Assembly: GCF_002127215.1 (NCBI RefSeq)
Contig: NZ_NFUT01000002.1
Coordinates: 186,001-250,000 of the forward strand
Origin: Hydrogenophaga sp. IBVHS2
GTDB taxonomy: Bacteria; Pseudomonadota; Gammaproteobacteria; Burkholderiales; Burkholderiaceae_C
Reading direction: 5' to 3'
Length of the DNA stretch: 64,000 bases
Below the pieces are notes generated by a model. The model had not been told where the DNA came from and searched no databases. It was given only the letters and a program-made list of their open reading frames with translations. How positions within the stretch are numbered: position 1 is the first letter of the stretch; the number at the start of each line of letters is the position of its first letter. Both the position numbers and the translations under genes were made by a program. Below, piece after piece: positions 46,436 through 55,142 of this stretch.

Positions 46436-46517
46436 CCAAAAAAGTGCATGACATTATGCGAAAACGGCATTCCGCCCACCGAAACGCCTTTGATTGGTGC
46501 GTCGAGTACTTTTTTGG
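46436..46517. repeat. Inverted-repeat pair in the mutL-gdhA gap
   Basis: CCAAAAAAGT (46436-46445) and ACTTTTTTGG (46508-46517) are perfect 10-bp inverted repeats separated by 62 bp. They flank the probable gdhA promoter, including a -10-like CATAAT on the minus strand (46460-46455). They could be a looped operator pair, a terminator of mutL with a large loop, or ends of a tiny mobile remnant; none is proven. Confidence 0.5.
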
Positions 46518-46538
46518 GGCGTCCGACCGGGATCTTGA

Positions 46539-48458
46539 TCAACGGCCGCGCAAAAACAGTGCATCCAGCTCGCGCATGCCCAGCTGCCGCCAGGTGGGCC
46601 GGCCATGGTTGCACTGGTCGCTGCGCTCGGTGATTTCCATCTGGCGCAGCAGGGCGTTCATTTCGTCCAGGGTGAGCCGGCGGTTGGCGCGCACCGCGCC
46701 GTGGCAGGCCATGGTGGCCAGCAGCTCGTGCTGCGCCCGCTGCACCACGCTGGCGGCGTCGACCCCGGCCAGCTCGGCCAGTTCGGCCAGCACGCTGCGG
46801 GCCAGTTCCACCGGATTGCCCTGGGCCAGCGTGGTGGGCACGGCCCGCACCGCCAGCGTGCGCGGCGACAGGGCGGTGACTTCCAGGCCCAGCCGGGCCA
46901 GCACCTCGGTGGCGGTCTCGGCGGTGCTGACCTCGGTCGGGGTGGCGGCGAAGGTGGCCGGGATCAGCAGCGGCTGCATCGGCACCGACTGCGCGTCGAG
47001 CTGCTGCTTGAGCCGTTCGTAGACGATGCGCTCGTGGGCGGCGTGCATGTCGACGATGACCAGACCCTGGGCGTTCTCGGCCAGGATGTACACGCCCTGG
47101 ATCTGGGCCACGGCGCGGCCCAGCGGCCAGTCGCCGTCGGGCAGCGGCTGCGGTGGCGACGGGGGCAGTGCCGGTGCCGCTGCAGCAATCGATGGGCCGG
47201 TCGCCGCGCCGGGCTGCCACAGCGCGGCCAGGTCGTTCACCGGCACGCCACCCGTATCGGGTGGGCCCGACCAGGCCGGTGCGGCCTCCGAGGGGCTGGT
47301 GGCGCCGAAGACCAGCCGGTCCTGTCGGGCCGAATGCAGCGGATCGGACGGCAGCGTGGGTGCCGCCACCGGCGGGGCCACCGGCGCGGCGCCGGCCCGG
47401 GGTGCGGCCAGGGCACCCTGCACGCCCTGGTGCACCGCATGGTGCACCTCGCGGCTGTCGCGGAAGCGCACCTCGATCTTGGTCGGGTGAACGTTCACGT
47501 CCACCCGCGTCGGGTCCAGGGCGATGAACAGCGCGAACACCGGCTGCCGCTGGCCGTGCAGCACGTCTTCATACGCACTGCGCACCGCGTGCTGGATCAC
47601 CTTGTCGCGCACATAGCGGCCATTCACGTAGGTGAACTGCAGGTCGGCGCGCGAGCGGGCGGCGTCGGGCACCCCGGCCCAGCCCCAGACCTGCACGGCG
47701 GTGGACGGTCCCGGTTCGGCCGGCCAGGCCACCGGCACGGCCTGCTCCACGAAGTCGCTGCCCAGCACGTCTGCCAGGCGCTGCTTCAGGCCGGCCAGTG
47801 CCGCCGATGGCGCGCCGGTGTCCGGTGTCGCCACTGCGCGCCACTGGGCCACCAGGCGGCCGTCGTGCCAGATGGCGAAGCCCACATCGGGTCGGGCCAG
47901 GGCATGGCGGCGCACCGATTCCACACAGTGGGCCAGCTCGGTGGCGTCGGTCTTGAGGAACTTGCGCCGGGCCGGCGTGGCGAAGAACAGTTCGCGCACC
48001 TCCACGGTGGTGCCGCGCTGGCGGGCGGCGGGTTCGAGCTCGCCGCTGCGGGCATTCAGCAGCCAGCCATGCGGCACCGGGTCGGTGTCCACCCGGGTCA
48101 GCAGCGAGACCTCGGCCACCGAGGCGATGGCGGCCAGCGCCTCGCCCCGGAATCCCATGGTGCCGACCGACTCCAGGTCGGACAGGCTGGCGATCTTGCT
48201 GGTGGCGTGGCGCTTGAGCGCCTGCGGCAGGTCGTGGCGCGGAATCCCGTGGCCATCGTCCTCCACGCTGATCAGCCGCACGCCGCCGGCCTGCAGCCGG
48301 ACCGTGATCTGGCTCGCCCCGGCGTCCAGCGCGTTGTCGACCAGCTCGCGCACCACCGAGGCGGGCCGTTCCACCACCTCGCCGGCCGCGATCTGGCTGA
48401 TGAGTTCGTCGGGCAGTTCGCGGATCGGGCGCGGGGCGGCGGAAGCGGTGGCGGTCAT
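46539..48458 (-). CDS. mutL: DNA mismatch repair protein MutL
   Basis: The 639-residue protein has the GHKL ATPase motifs NALDAGASQ (about residue 42), VEDDGHGIP and TMGFRGEAL, a Pro/Ala-rich linker, and a C-terminal dimerisation domain. The latter contains DMHAAHERIVYE (Asp470-Glu481), one residue away from the DQHA(x)2E(x)4E metal-binding endonuclease motif, and CNHGRPTW (Cys616), the zinc-site box. This indicates a MutL that nicks DNA itself, as in organisms lacking MutH. The in-frame region upstream of 48458 is antisense to dedA. Divergent from dedA with a 39-bp gap. Confidence 0.96.
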   Translation of the reverse strand: MTATASAAPRPIRELPDELISQIAAGEVVERPASVVRELVDNALDAGASQITVRLQAGGVRLISVEDDGHGIPRHDLPQALKRHATSKIASLSDLESVGTMGFRGEALAAIASVAEVSLLTRVDTDPVPHGWLLNARSGELEPAARQRGTTVEVRELFFATPARRKFLKTDATELAHCVESVRRHALARPDVGFAIWHDGRLVAQWRAVATPDTGAPSAALAGLKQRLADVLGSDFVEQAVPVAWPAEPGPSTAVQVWGWAGVPDAARSRADLQFTYVNGRYVRDKVIQHAVRSAYEDVLHGQRQPVFALFIALDPTRVDVNVHPTKIEVRFRDSREVHHAVHQGVQGALAAPRAGAAPVAPPVAAPTLPSDPLHSARQDRLVFGATSPSEAAPAWSGPPDTGGVPVNDLAALWQPGAATGPSIAAAAPALPPSPPQPLPDGDWPLGRAVAQIQGVYILAENAQGLVIVDMHAAHERIVYERLKQQLDAQSVPMQPLLIPATFAATPTEVSTAETATEVLARLGLEVTALSPRTLAVRAVPTTLAQGNPVELARSVLAELAELAGVDAASVVQRAQHELLATMACHGAVRANRRLTLDEMNALLRQMEITERSDQCNHGRPTWRQLGMRELDALFLRGR

Positions 48459-48497
48459 CGGCAAATTGTAGGAAGGCGGGGCCGATAATCCCCGACC

Positions 48498-49145
48498 ATG
48501 GAGCTCATCACCTTCCTGATCGATTTCATCCTGCATGTCGACCAGCACCTGCAGGCCTTCGTGCAGGCCTACGGCGCCTGGGTGTACGCCCTGCTGTTCC
48601 TCATCGTCTTCACCGAGACCGGCGTGGTGGTCATGCCCTTCCTGCCGGGGGATTCGCTGCTGTTCGTGGTGGGCACGCTGTGCGGCGCCGGCTTCATGAG
48701 CCTGCCGCTGGCCATGGGCCTGCTGGTGGCCGCCGCCATCCTGGGCGACCAGACCAACTACAGCATCGGCCGCCACTTCGGCCCGAAGGTGTTCCAGTGG
48801 GAGAACTCGCGCCTGTTCAACCGCAACGCCTTCAACCAGGCGCATGCCTTCTACGAGCGCTACGGCGGCATCACCATCATCCTGGCGCGCTTCATGCCCT
48901 TCATCCGCACCTTCGCACCCTTCGTGGCCGGCGTGGCCGAGATGAACCGCGGCCGCTTCACCGCCTTCAACGTCATCGGTGCCCTCATCTGGGTGGTGGG
49001 CCTCACGCTGGCGGGCTACTGGTTCGGCAACCTGCCCTGGGTGCAGGCGAACCTCAGCAAGATCATCTGGGCACTCATCCTGATACCGGGCCTCATTGCG
49101 CTGTTCGGCGCTTGGAAGGCCCGCACGAACACAGCCACCCCCTGA
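48498..49145 (+). CDS. DedA family membrane protein
   Basis: A 215-residue inner-membrane protein with the DedA/VTT signature: ETGVVVMPFLPGDSLLFVVG (re-entrant loop with the acidic and proline residues) and FMPFIRTFAPFVAGVAEM with its conserved arginine. DedA proteins of this superfamily act in membrane lipid scrambling and undecaprenyl-phosphate or phosphatidylethanolamine recycling, supporting membrane potential and polymyxin tolerance. Four to five membrane segments are seen. It is 13 bp from the Rieske oxygenase alpha gene and may be cotranscribed with it, though no functional link is evident. Confidence 0.9.
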   Translation: MELITFLIDFILHVDQHLQAFVQAYGAWVYALLFLIVFTETGVVVMPFLPGDSLLFVVGTLCGAGFMSLPLAMGLLVAAAILGDQTNYSIGRHFGPKVFQWENSRLFNRNAFNQAHAFYERYGGITIILARFMPFIRTFAPFVAGVAEMNRGRFTAFNVIGALIWVVGLTLAGYWFGNLPWVQANLSKIIWALILIPGLIALFGAWKARTNTATP

Positions 49146-49158
49146 AGTCGGAGGCCGC

Positions 49159-50505
49159 ATGAACGCACCCCAACCCCTGGTCCGCTGGCCCGACCCGGGC
49201 ACCAGCCGGATTCCGTACTGGGCCTACACCGATCCGTCGCTGTACCAGCAGGAGCTCGAGCGCCTGTTCTATGGCCCGCACTGGAACTACATAGGGCTGG
49301 CTATCGAGATCCCGAAGACCGGCGACTACCAGCTGCGCTGGGTCGGCGAGCGCCAGGTGATCATGGTGCGCGACCGGGTGGCCCCGCGCGACCGCGACAC
49401 CGACCACGGCATCCGCGTGGTCGAGAACCGCTGTGCCCACCGGGGCGTGCGCTTCTGCCAGCCGCCCATGGACGGGCACACCGGCAACGCCCGCAGCTTC
49501 GTGTGCCCCTACCACCAGTGGACCTACAAGCTCAATGGCGACCTGGCCGGCCTGCCGTTCAAGGACGGGGTGAAGGCCGCCGGTCCCGAGGGCGAATGCG
49601 TGCACGGCGGCATGCCGACGGACTTCGATCTGTCGAAGAACGGCCTGACCAAGCTGCGTGTGGCGGTGCTGCACGGTCTGGTGTTCGCCTCCTTCAGCGA
49701 GGAGGCCGAACCGCTGGAAGACTACCTGGGCAGCGAGGTCATGCCCTGGCTGGACCGCATCTTTGCGGGCCGCGAGCTGCGCCTGCTGGGCACCAACCGC
49801 CAGCGCATTCCGGGCAACTGGAAGCTGATGATGGAGAACATCAAGGACCCCTACCACCCGGGTCTGCTGCACACCTGGTTCGTGACCTTCGGCCTGTGGC
49901 GCGCCGACCAGAAGAGCCGCATGGTGATGGACCGCCACGGCCGGCATGCGGTCATGCTCTCGCGCCGCAACGACGGCGGCGCCAACAAGGCGGTCACCGA
50001 GGGCGTGACCAGCTTCAAGGCCGACATGAAGCTGGGCGACCCGCGCCTGCTCGATGTGGTGCCCGAGCCCTGGTGGACCATCGACGACCCGTCGAACCCG
50101 GGCACGCCCATCACGCCCACGGTGACCATGATCACGCTGTTCCCAGGGCTCATCGTGCAGCAGCAGGTCAACTCGCTGTCCACCCGGCACATCGTGCCGC
50201 GCGGCCCGGGCGAGTTCGACTTCGTCTGGACGCACTTCGGCTTTGCCGACGACACCGAGGAGATGACCACCCGCCGGCTGCGCCAGGCCAACCTGTTCGG
50301 CCCGGCCGGCTTCGTGAGCGCCGACGACGGCGAGGTGATCGAGTTCAGCCAGGACGGCTTCCGCCAGTGGGGCGAGGGCGGCGCCACGCTGGTGGAGCTG
50401 GGCGGCAAGGACGACGATGTGGGCAAGCCACCCACCGAGCACATGGTCACCGAGACCCTGATCCGCTCCATGTACGCCTACTGGCGTCGGGCCATGGGGG
50501 TCTGA
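49159..50505 (+). CDS. Aromatic ring-hydroxylating dioxygenase, alpha (Rieske) subunit
   Basis: The 448-residue protein has the Rieske [2Fe-2S] site C-A-H-R near residue 92 and C-P-Y-H near residue 116, and the mononuclear iron site in NIKDPYHPGLLH with the bridging Asp. The C-terminal QANLFGPAGFVSADDGEVIE is shared with terephthalate TphA2 and related benzoate/anthranilate/salicylate oxygenases. It would dihydroxylate or hydroxylate an aromatic acid with the beta subunit encoded 2 bp downstream. GGAGG precedes the ATG at 49159. No ferredoxin or reductase gene is adjacent, so electrons must come from a remote or shared partner. Substrate is unknown. Confidence 0.92.
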   Translation: MNAPQPLVRWPDPGTSRIPYWAYTDPSLYQQELERLFYGPHWNYIGLAIEIPKTGDYQLRWVGERQVIMVRDRVAPRDRDTDHGIRVVENRCAHRGVRFCQPPMDGHTGNARSFVCPYHQWTYKLNGDLAGLPFKDGVKAAGPEGECVHGGMPTDFDLSKNGLTKLRVAVLHGLVFASFSEEAEPLEDYLGSEVMPWLDRIFAGRELRLLGTNRQRIPGNWKLMMENIKDPYHPGLLHTWFVTFGLWRADQKSRMVMDRHGRHAVMLSRRNDGGANKAVTEGVTSFKADMKLGDPRLLDVVPEPWWTIDDPSNPGTPITPTVTMITLFPGLIVQQQVNSLSTRHIVPRGPGEFDFVWTHFGFADDTEEMTTRRLRQANLFGPAGFVSADDGEVIEFSQDGFRQWGEGGATLVELGGKDDDVGKPPTEHMVTETLIRSMYAYWRRAMGV

Positions 50506-50507
50506 GC

Positions 50508-51008
50508 ATGCCGTTGCCGACACCCGATGCCCTGGCCCTGCGGCAGCAGATCGATGCCTTCAATGCCGACTATGCCGCCGTGCTGGACGACCGCCGTTTC
50601 GCCGAGTGGCCCGATCTGTTCGTGCCGGATGCCCGCTACAAGGTGCAGGGCCGCGAGAACTTCGACCGTGGCCTGCCGCTGTGCCTGATCCACCTGGAAA
50701 GCCAGGCCATGATGCGCGACCGCGTGGTCGGCGCCACCACCACCATCTACCACGCGCCGTACTACACGCGGCATGTGGTGGGCAGCTCGCGCATCACCCA
50801 TGGCGGTGCCGGCACGGTGGATGATCCGGTGCGGGCCGAGGCCAGCTACGCGGTGTTCCGCACCCGGCCCGGCAGCACCAGCGAGGTGTTCCAGGTCGGG
50901 CGCTACATCGACGCCTTCGTGCACACCGATGCCGGCCTGCGACTGCAGGAGCGCCACTGCGTCTACGACAGCGAGATGGTGCTGAACTCGCTGATCTACC
51001 CGGTCTGA
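50508..51008 (+). CDS. Aromatic ring-hydroxylating dioxygenase, beta subunit
   Basis: The 166-residue protein has the cone-shaped (NTF2-like) fold pattern of oxygenase small subunits: an N-terminal helix (DALALRQQIDAFNADYAAVL), then DLFVPDARYKVQGREN and a run of strands ending VYDSEMVLNSLIYPV. It completes the alpha-3 beta-3 oxygenase with the gene 2 bp upstream. The size and the IYHAPYYTRHVV block fit NagH/TphA3/AntB-type subunits. It ends 4 bp from the convergent GAF gene. The function as a small subunit is secure from fold and context; substrate remains unknown. Confidence 0.88.
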   Translation: MPLPTPDALALRQQIDAFNADYAAVLDDRRFAEWPDLFVPDARYKVQGRENFDRGLPLCLIHLESQAMMRDRVVGATTTIYHAPYYTRHVVGSSRITHGGAGTVDDPVRAEASYAVFRTRPGSTSEVFQVGRYIDAFVHTDAGLRLQERHCVYDSEMVLNSLIYPV

Positions 51009-51012
51009 GACG

Positions 51013-51561
51013 TCAGCCGGCCTGGCCCGACTTCCGGCCCGCTTCCAGCCGCATGGCGGTCAGGCGGGCGGTCATCTCCAGCGTCTTGAGATCTTCCGGA
51101 TTCGGGCGGTCCTGCGGGCTGAAAGTGAAGCTGCACAGGGTGCCATACACCTCGCCGTTGCTCAGCACGATGGGTGCGCTGATGTGGGTGCCGATGGAAA
51201 ACGGCAGGCTGGCCGACAGATCCCGGGCCAGCGGGTGCTGGGCTGCGTCCGGCAGGAAGCCCGGCAGGCGTCCTTCCACCACATGGTGGCACCAGCTCTC
51301 CTCCAGCCGGTCGGAGGTGCCGACCCTGACGACCGGTCGCGCAGCATCTGCGGCCACCTGCCGCATCACGCGCTGGCCGTCGACGAACTCGGAACAGAAC
51401 ACCACGTCCATCTTCAGCCGCTCGCGCAGCGTGCGCAGCACCTCGGTGATGGTGCGGTCCAGGGCCTCGTCGGACTGGTCGGCGGTGGCCACCAGCATCT
51501 CGGACACGGTGACTTTCAGGTCGTCGGGCTCGTAGCCCAGGTCGTGCACGGACAGCGGCAT
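51013..51561 (-). CDS. GAF domain protein
   Basis: The 182-residue protein is almost entirely one GAF domain (about residues 25-175), with the conserved ISAPIVLSNGEVYGTLCSFTF and NPEDLKTLEMTARLTAMR ends. A Cys in the GTLCSF strand is notable but not diagnostic. GAF proteins sense small molecules, light or redox state; alone, with no output domain, this one could bind a ligand or interact with a partner. It is 2 bp downstream of the osmC-like gene and so probably cotranscribed with it. Function unknown. Confidence 0.8.
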   Translation of the reverse strand: MPLSVHDLGYEPDDLKVTVSEMLVATADQSDEALDRTITEVLRTLRERLKMDVVFCSEFVDGQRVMRQVAADAARPVVRVGTSDRLEESWCHHVVEGRLPGFLPDAAQHPLARDLSASLPFSIGTHISAPIVLSNGEVYGTLCSFTFSPQDRPNPEDLKTLEMTARLTAMRLEAGRKSGQAG

Positions 51562-51563
51562 GG

Positions 51564-52037
51564 TCACTCTCCTGTGGTCTGCGGCTCCACCACCACCTCG
51601 GTCTTGACCGAGTTGGCAATGAAGCACTCCTCATGGGCCTGGTGGTGCATGTCGGCCAGTTCTTCGGGGGTGGGCTGGCGGCCGGAGAAGGTGACCGCCG
51701 GGTGCAGCGTGACCCGGGAGACCCAGAACTTGCGGTTCTGGTTGGCGGCCATCACGCCCACGGCATGGTCGGCATACCGATCGACGCAGAAGCCCGATCG
51801 CACCGCGATGGAGAAGAACCACAGCATGTGGCAGCTGGAGAGCGAGGCCACGAAGGCTTCTTCCGGGTCCATGGCGGCCGGGTCGGAGTAGGGCAGCGGC
51901 ACCACCAGCGGCGATGAGGAGCCGGCCACCTCCAGCCCGCCGTCCAGGCGGATGGTGTGGCGGCGGCTGTAGCGGTTGTCGGTGAAGGTCTGGTCGCCGC
52001 GTTCCCAGAGGATGTCGGCGGTGTACTGGTGGGCCAT
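51564..52037 (-). CDS. OsmC family peroxiredoxin-like protein
   Basis: A 157-residue protein with the OsmC fold. The conserved cysteine pair of OsmC/Ohr is partly visible: the first in LSSCHMLWFF and the second in HEECFIANSV, as in the OsmC/YhfA branch. These enzymes reduce organic hydroperoxides with thiols. It starts the small minus-strand pair with the GAF gene, just after amiC. Substrate preference cannot be read from sequence. The in-frame extension upstream overlaps amiC antisense and is discarded. Confidence 0.85.
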   Translation of the reverse strand: MAHQYTADILWERGDQTFTDNRYSRRHTIRLDGGLEVAGSSSPLVVPLPYSDPAAMDPEEAFVASLSSCHMLWFFSIAVRSGFCVDRYADHAVGVMAANQNRKFWVSRVTLHPAVTFSGRQPTPEELADMHHQAHEECFIANSVKTEVVVEPQTTGE

Positions 52038-52059
52038 GCTGCTTGGGGTCGGAAGGTTT

Positions 52060-53511
52060 TCAGATCTGGCGGTTGCGCGCCAGCGGCGGGTTCGCCTCGA
52101 AGTACCGCACGATGCCGCGCATGAGCGCATCGGCCAGGTCGTTCTGGTACTTCGGGTCGTTGAGGCGTTTTTCCTCGTCGGGGTTGCTGATGAAGGCGGT
52201 CTCCACCAGCACGCTGGGAATGTCGGGCGCACGCAGCACCGCAAAGTTGGCCTGCTCGACCCGGGGCTTGTGCAGCCGGCCCACGCGTTTGACCTCGCCC
52301 AGCATGGAGTTGCCGAGCTTGAGGCTGTCGTTGATCTGGGCGGTGGTGCTCATGTCGAGCAGGGCACGCTGCACCGTGGCGTCCTGCGATCGCACATTGA
52401 TGCCGCCCACCAGGTCGGCCGCGTTTTCCTTGTTCGCCATCCAGCGGGCGGCGGCGCTGCTGGCGCCCCGTGTGCTCAGGGCATAGATGCTGGCGCCCTG
52501 GGGGCGCGGGCTGTAGAACGCATCGGCATGGATGCTGATGAGCAGGTCGGCCTGAACGCGCTGCGCCTTGGACACCCGCACCTGCAGCGGCACGAAGAAG
52601 TCGGCGTCGCGTGTCATGAAGGCGCGCATCGGGTTGCCGTTGACGGTGGTGGCGTTGATGCGGTCGCGCAGCTTCTGCGCGATCTGCAGCACCACCTTCT
52701 TCTCGTGGGTGCCGCCGGGGCCGATGGCACCCGGGTCTTCGCCGCCGTGGCCCGGGTCCAGGGCCACCACGATCAGGCGCTCGGTGCGGGCGCGTTCGCG
52801 GGCCTTGGCCGACGGCGCGGCCGGTCGGGCGGGCGGGGTCGGTGCGGACGCCACCGGCGGGTCGTTGCGGGGGACGGGGGTGCTGCGCTCGGCCGGTGGC
52901 CTGGCCGGCGGGTCGTGGCGGGCGATCAGGTCGCCCAGCGGATCGGGGCGGGTGGCGCGCTCGGGGGTGACGGTCGCGCCGCTGCCCTGGGTTTCCAGAC
53001 CCAGCAGGCGGGCAGCCCGGGCGCTGGCTTCGTCCAGGTCGCGCATGCGCTGGGCAATGAGCTGCTCCAGCGGATCGGGCGGGTTGACCGGGCGCAGGTC
53101 CAGCACCAGCCGGTGCTGGTAGGCCGCCACCGGATCGAGGTTGAACACCTCCGGCTTCATCGCCTGCTTGAGGTCCATGACCAGCCGCACCACGTTCGGC
53201 GCGTACTGCGCCACCCGGATGCCGGCGATGTTGGGGTCATCCGAGCGCAGCTGGGCCACCAGATCGCGCAGGCCGGGCATCAGGTCCAGACCTTCGATGT
53301 CCACCGCCAGCCGGGGCGGGTTGTCCACGAAGCTGGAGCGCGAGACCAGCTTCGTGTCGGATTCGATGGTCACGCGGGTGTAGTCCTCCGCCGGCCAGAT
53401 GCGCACCGCCAGCACGCTGGCGCCGCGCGCGATGTGGTGCGGTCCCAGCAGCAGCACCAGCGAGCCGACCTGGAGCAGGCTGCGCCGGGCGGGATCGGGC
53501 AGGCGGGTCAT
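52060..53511 (-). CDS. amiC: N-acetylmuramoyl-L-alanine amidase, AmiC type
   Basis: A 483-residue enzyme with an AMIN domain (about residues 30-150, peptidoglycan targeting), a Pro/Ala/Arg-rich linker (about 180-265) and a zinc amidase_3 domain. The zinc ligands and catalytic glutamate are in LDPGHGGEDPG, SIHADAF and VETAFISN. The N-terminus shows ARRSLLQVGS, a twin-arginine motif as in E. coli AmiC, suggesting Tat export. It cleaves stem peptides during daughter-cell separation. It overlaps tsaE by ATGA, the usual amiC-tsaE pairing of betaproteobacteria. Confidence 0.94.
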   Translation of the reverse strand: MTRLPDPARRSLLQVGSLVLLLGPHHIARGASVLAVRIWPAEDYTRVTIESDTKLVSRSSFVDNPPRLAVDIEGLDLMPGLRDLVAQLRSDDPNIAGIRVAQYAPNVVRLVMDLKQAMKPEVFNLDPVAAYQHRLVLDLRPVNPPDPLEQLIAQRMRDLDEASARAARLLGLETQGSGATVTPERATRPDPLGDLIARHDPPARPPAERSTPVPRNDPPVASAPTPPARPAAPSAKARERARTERLIVVALDPGHGGEDPGAIGPGGTHEKKVVLQIAQKLRDRINATTVNGNPMRAFMTRDADFFVPLQVRVSKAQRVQADLLISIHADAFYSPRPQGASIYALSTRGASSAAARWMANKENAADLVGGINVRSQDATVQRALLDMSTTAQINDSLKLGNSMLGEVKRVGRLHKPRVEQANFAVLRAPDIPSVLVETAFISNPDEEKRLNDPKYQNDLADALMRGIVRYFEANPPLARNRQI

Positions 53512-54017
53512 CCGGCGATGGCCTCCAGCAGCCGCTGGCCGGCCGGTGTGTGGGCGGTGGCGCGCACCAGGCGCGAGCCGTCGTGATCGGGATCGGTGTT
53601 CATGGGGTCGGGGTCGATGTCCAGCGTGAGGTCGATGGCGGGCATGAAACCGGCGGCCCGCTCGGGCCACTCGACCAGCTTGAGGCCCGGGCTGCCGAAA
53701 AGTTCGCGGAAGCCGGCATCTTCCCATTCGCGCGGGTCGGTGAAGCGGTAGAAGTCGAAGTGCCAGATGGACAGCGCCTCGCCCGGGGGCATGAGCGGGC
53801 AGTCGATGGCGGTGTGCGGCTCCACCACCGCGTAGGTCGGGCTCTTGATGCGCCCGCGCACGCCCAGGGCCCGCAGCAGGTGGCGCACGAAGGTGGTCTT
53901 GCCGGCGCCCAGATCGCCCTGCAGCGCCAGCGTGGCATGGGCCACCGCCGGGCAGGCGGCCAGCCGCTGCGCGAAGGCCTGCGTGGCCTCCTCGTGGGGC
54001 CAGCGGCCATGCCACAC
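53508..54017 (-). CDS. tsaE: tRNA threonylcarbamoyladenosine biosynthesis ATPase TsaE
   Basis: A 169-residue P-loop protein, GDLGAGKTTFVRHLLRALGV, with the TsaE blocks IKSPTYAVVEP and FDFYRFTDPREWEDAGF and the later LVEWPERA. TsaE powers the TsaBDE complex that makes t6A37 in tRNA. The start GTG at 54017 is chosen because AGGAAG lies a few bases upstream and the protein then begins a few residues before the first conserved helix; no ATG is available in frame nearby. It is divergent from queG across only 24 bp. Confidence 0.93.
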   Translation of the reverse strand: MWHGRWPHEEATQAFAQRLAACPAVAHATLALQGDLGAGKTTFVRHLLRALGVRGRIKSPTYAVVEPHTAIDCPLMPPGEALSIWHFDFYRFTDPREWEDAGFRELFGSPGLKLVEWPERAAGFMPAIDLTLDIDPDPMNTDPDHDGSRLVRATAHTPAGQRLLEAIAG

Positions 54018-54041
54018 ACCGCTTCCTACAATCGGTGCCGC

Positions 54042-55133
54042 ATGAACACGGGTCTGGATGTCGCTCAACTGGTCTCCCGCATACGCGTCTGGGGGCAAGA
54101 GCTCGCATTCTCCCAAATCGGTGTGTCGGGTGTCGACCTGCGCTCGGCCGAACCCGGCCTGCAGGCCTGGCTGGCCGACGGCTGCCATGGCGGCATGGAC
54201 TACATGGCCCGTCATGGCATGACGCGCGCCCGCCCGGCCGAGCTGGTGCCCGGGACGCTCAGCGTCATCACCGCCCGCATGAACTACCTGCCGGCCGGCA
54301 CCCCCACCGACTGGACCGGGCGCGAGCTGCAGCGCCTGCAGCGCCCGGGCGAGGCGGTGGTGTCGGTCTATGCCCGTGGGCGGGACTACCACAAGGTGCT
54401 GCGCCAGCGGCTGCAGAAGCTGGCCGACCGCATTGCGGCCGACATCGGACCGTTCGGCCACCGGGTGTTCACCGATTCGGCCCCGGTGCTGGAGGCCGAA
54501 CTGGCCACCCGCAGCGGCCTGGGCTGGCGCGGCAAGCACACCCTGGTGCTGGACCGCGAGGCCGGCTCCATGTTCTTCCTGGGCGAGATCTTCGTCGACC
54601 TGGCCCTGCCCCCCACCGAGCCGGTCAGCGACCACTGCGGCCGGTGCAGCGCGTGCATCGACGCCTGCCCCACCCAGGCCATCACCGGGCCGCAGCGGCT
54701 GGATGCGCGGCGCTGCATCAGCTACCTGACCATCGAGCACGACGGCCCCATTCCGCCGGACCTGAGGCCGCTGCTGGGCAACCGCATCTACGGTTGCGAC
54801 GACTGCCAGCTGGTGTGTCCCTGGAACAAGTTCGCGCAGCGCTCGCCGTTGCCGGACTTCGACGAACGAGAAGGCCTGAGCGGCAGCACGCTGGTGCAAC
54901 TGTTCGGCTGGACCGAGGCCGAATTCCTGCGCCGCACCGAAGGCAGCGCCATCCGCCGCATCGGGCACGAGCGCTGGCTGCGCAACATCGCGCTGGCGCT
55001 GGGCAATGCGCTGCACGGCGGCCTGAGCGGCGAGGCGGCCCAGGCCGCCCGGGCCGCGCTGCAGACCCGCGCCGACCACCCCAGTGCCGTGGTGCGGGAG
55101 CAGGTGGCCTGGTCGCTGGCGCCGGCCCCCTGA
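54042..55133 (+). CDS. queG: Epoxyqueuosine reductase
   Basis: The 363-residue protein has the two 4Fe-4S cluster motifs CGRCSACIDACP and CDDCQLVCPWN and the cobalamin-binding N-terminal half ending in AELATRSGLGWRGKHTLVL with the catalytic-region Asp. It reduces epoxyqueuosine in tRNA to queuosine. A C-terminal HEAT-like stretch (WLRNIALALGNALHG) is typical. The ATG at 54042 opens directly after the tsaE upstream region. It ends 9 bp from the convergent acyl-CoA synthetase; both stop codons sit in a CCTGAG/CTCAGG hairpin (55129-55147). Confidence 0.95.
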   Translation: MNTGLDVAQLVSRIRVWGQELAFSQIGVSGVDLRSAEPGLQAWLADGCHGGMDYMARHGMTRARPAELVPGTLSVITARMNYLPAGTPTDWTGRELQRLQRPGEAVVSVYARGRDYHKVLRQRLQKLADRIAADIGPFGHRVFTDSAPVLEAELATRSGLGWRGKHTLVLDREAGSMFFLGEIFVDLALPPTEPVSDHCGRCSACIDACPTQAITGPQRLDARRCISYLTIEHDGPIPPDLRPLLGNRIYGCDDCQLVCPWNKFAQRSPLPDFDEREGLSGSTLVQLFGWTEAEFLRRTEGSAIRRIGHERWLRNIALALGNALHGGLSGEAAQAARAALQTRADHPSAVVREQVAWSLAPAP

Positions 55134-55142
55134 GCCTGGCCC

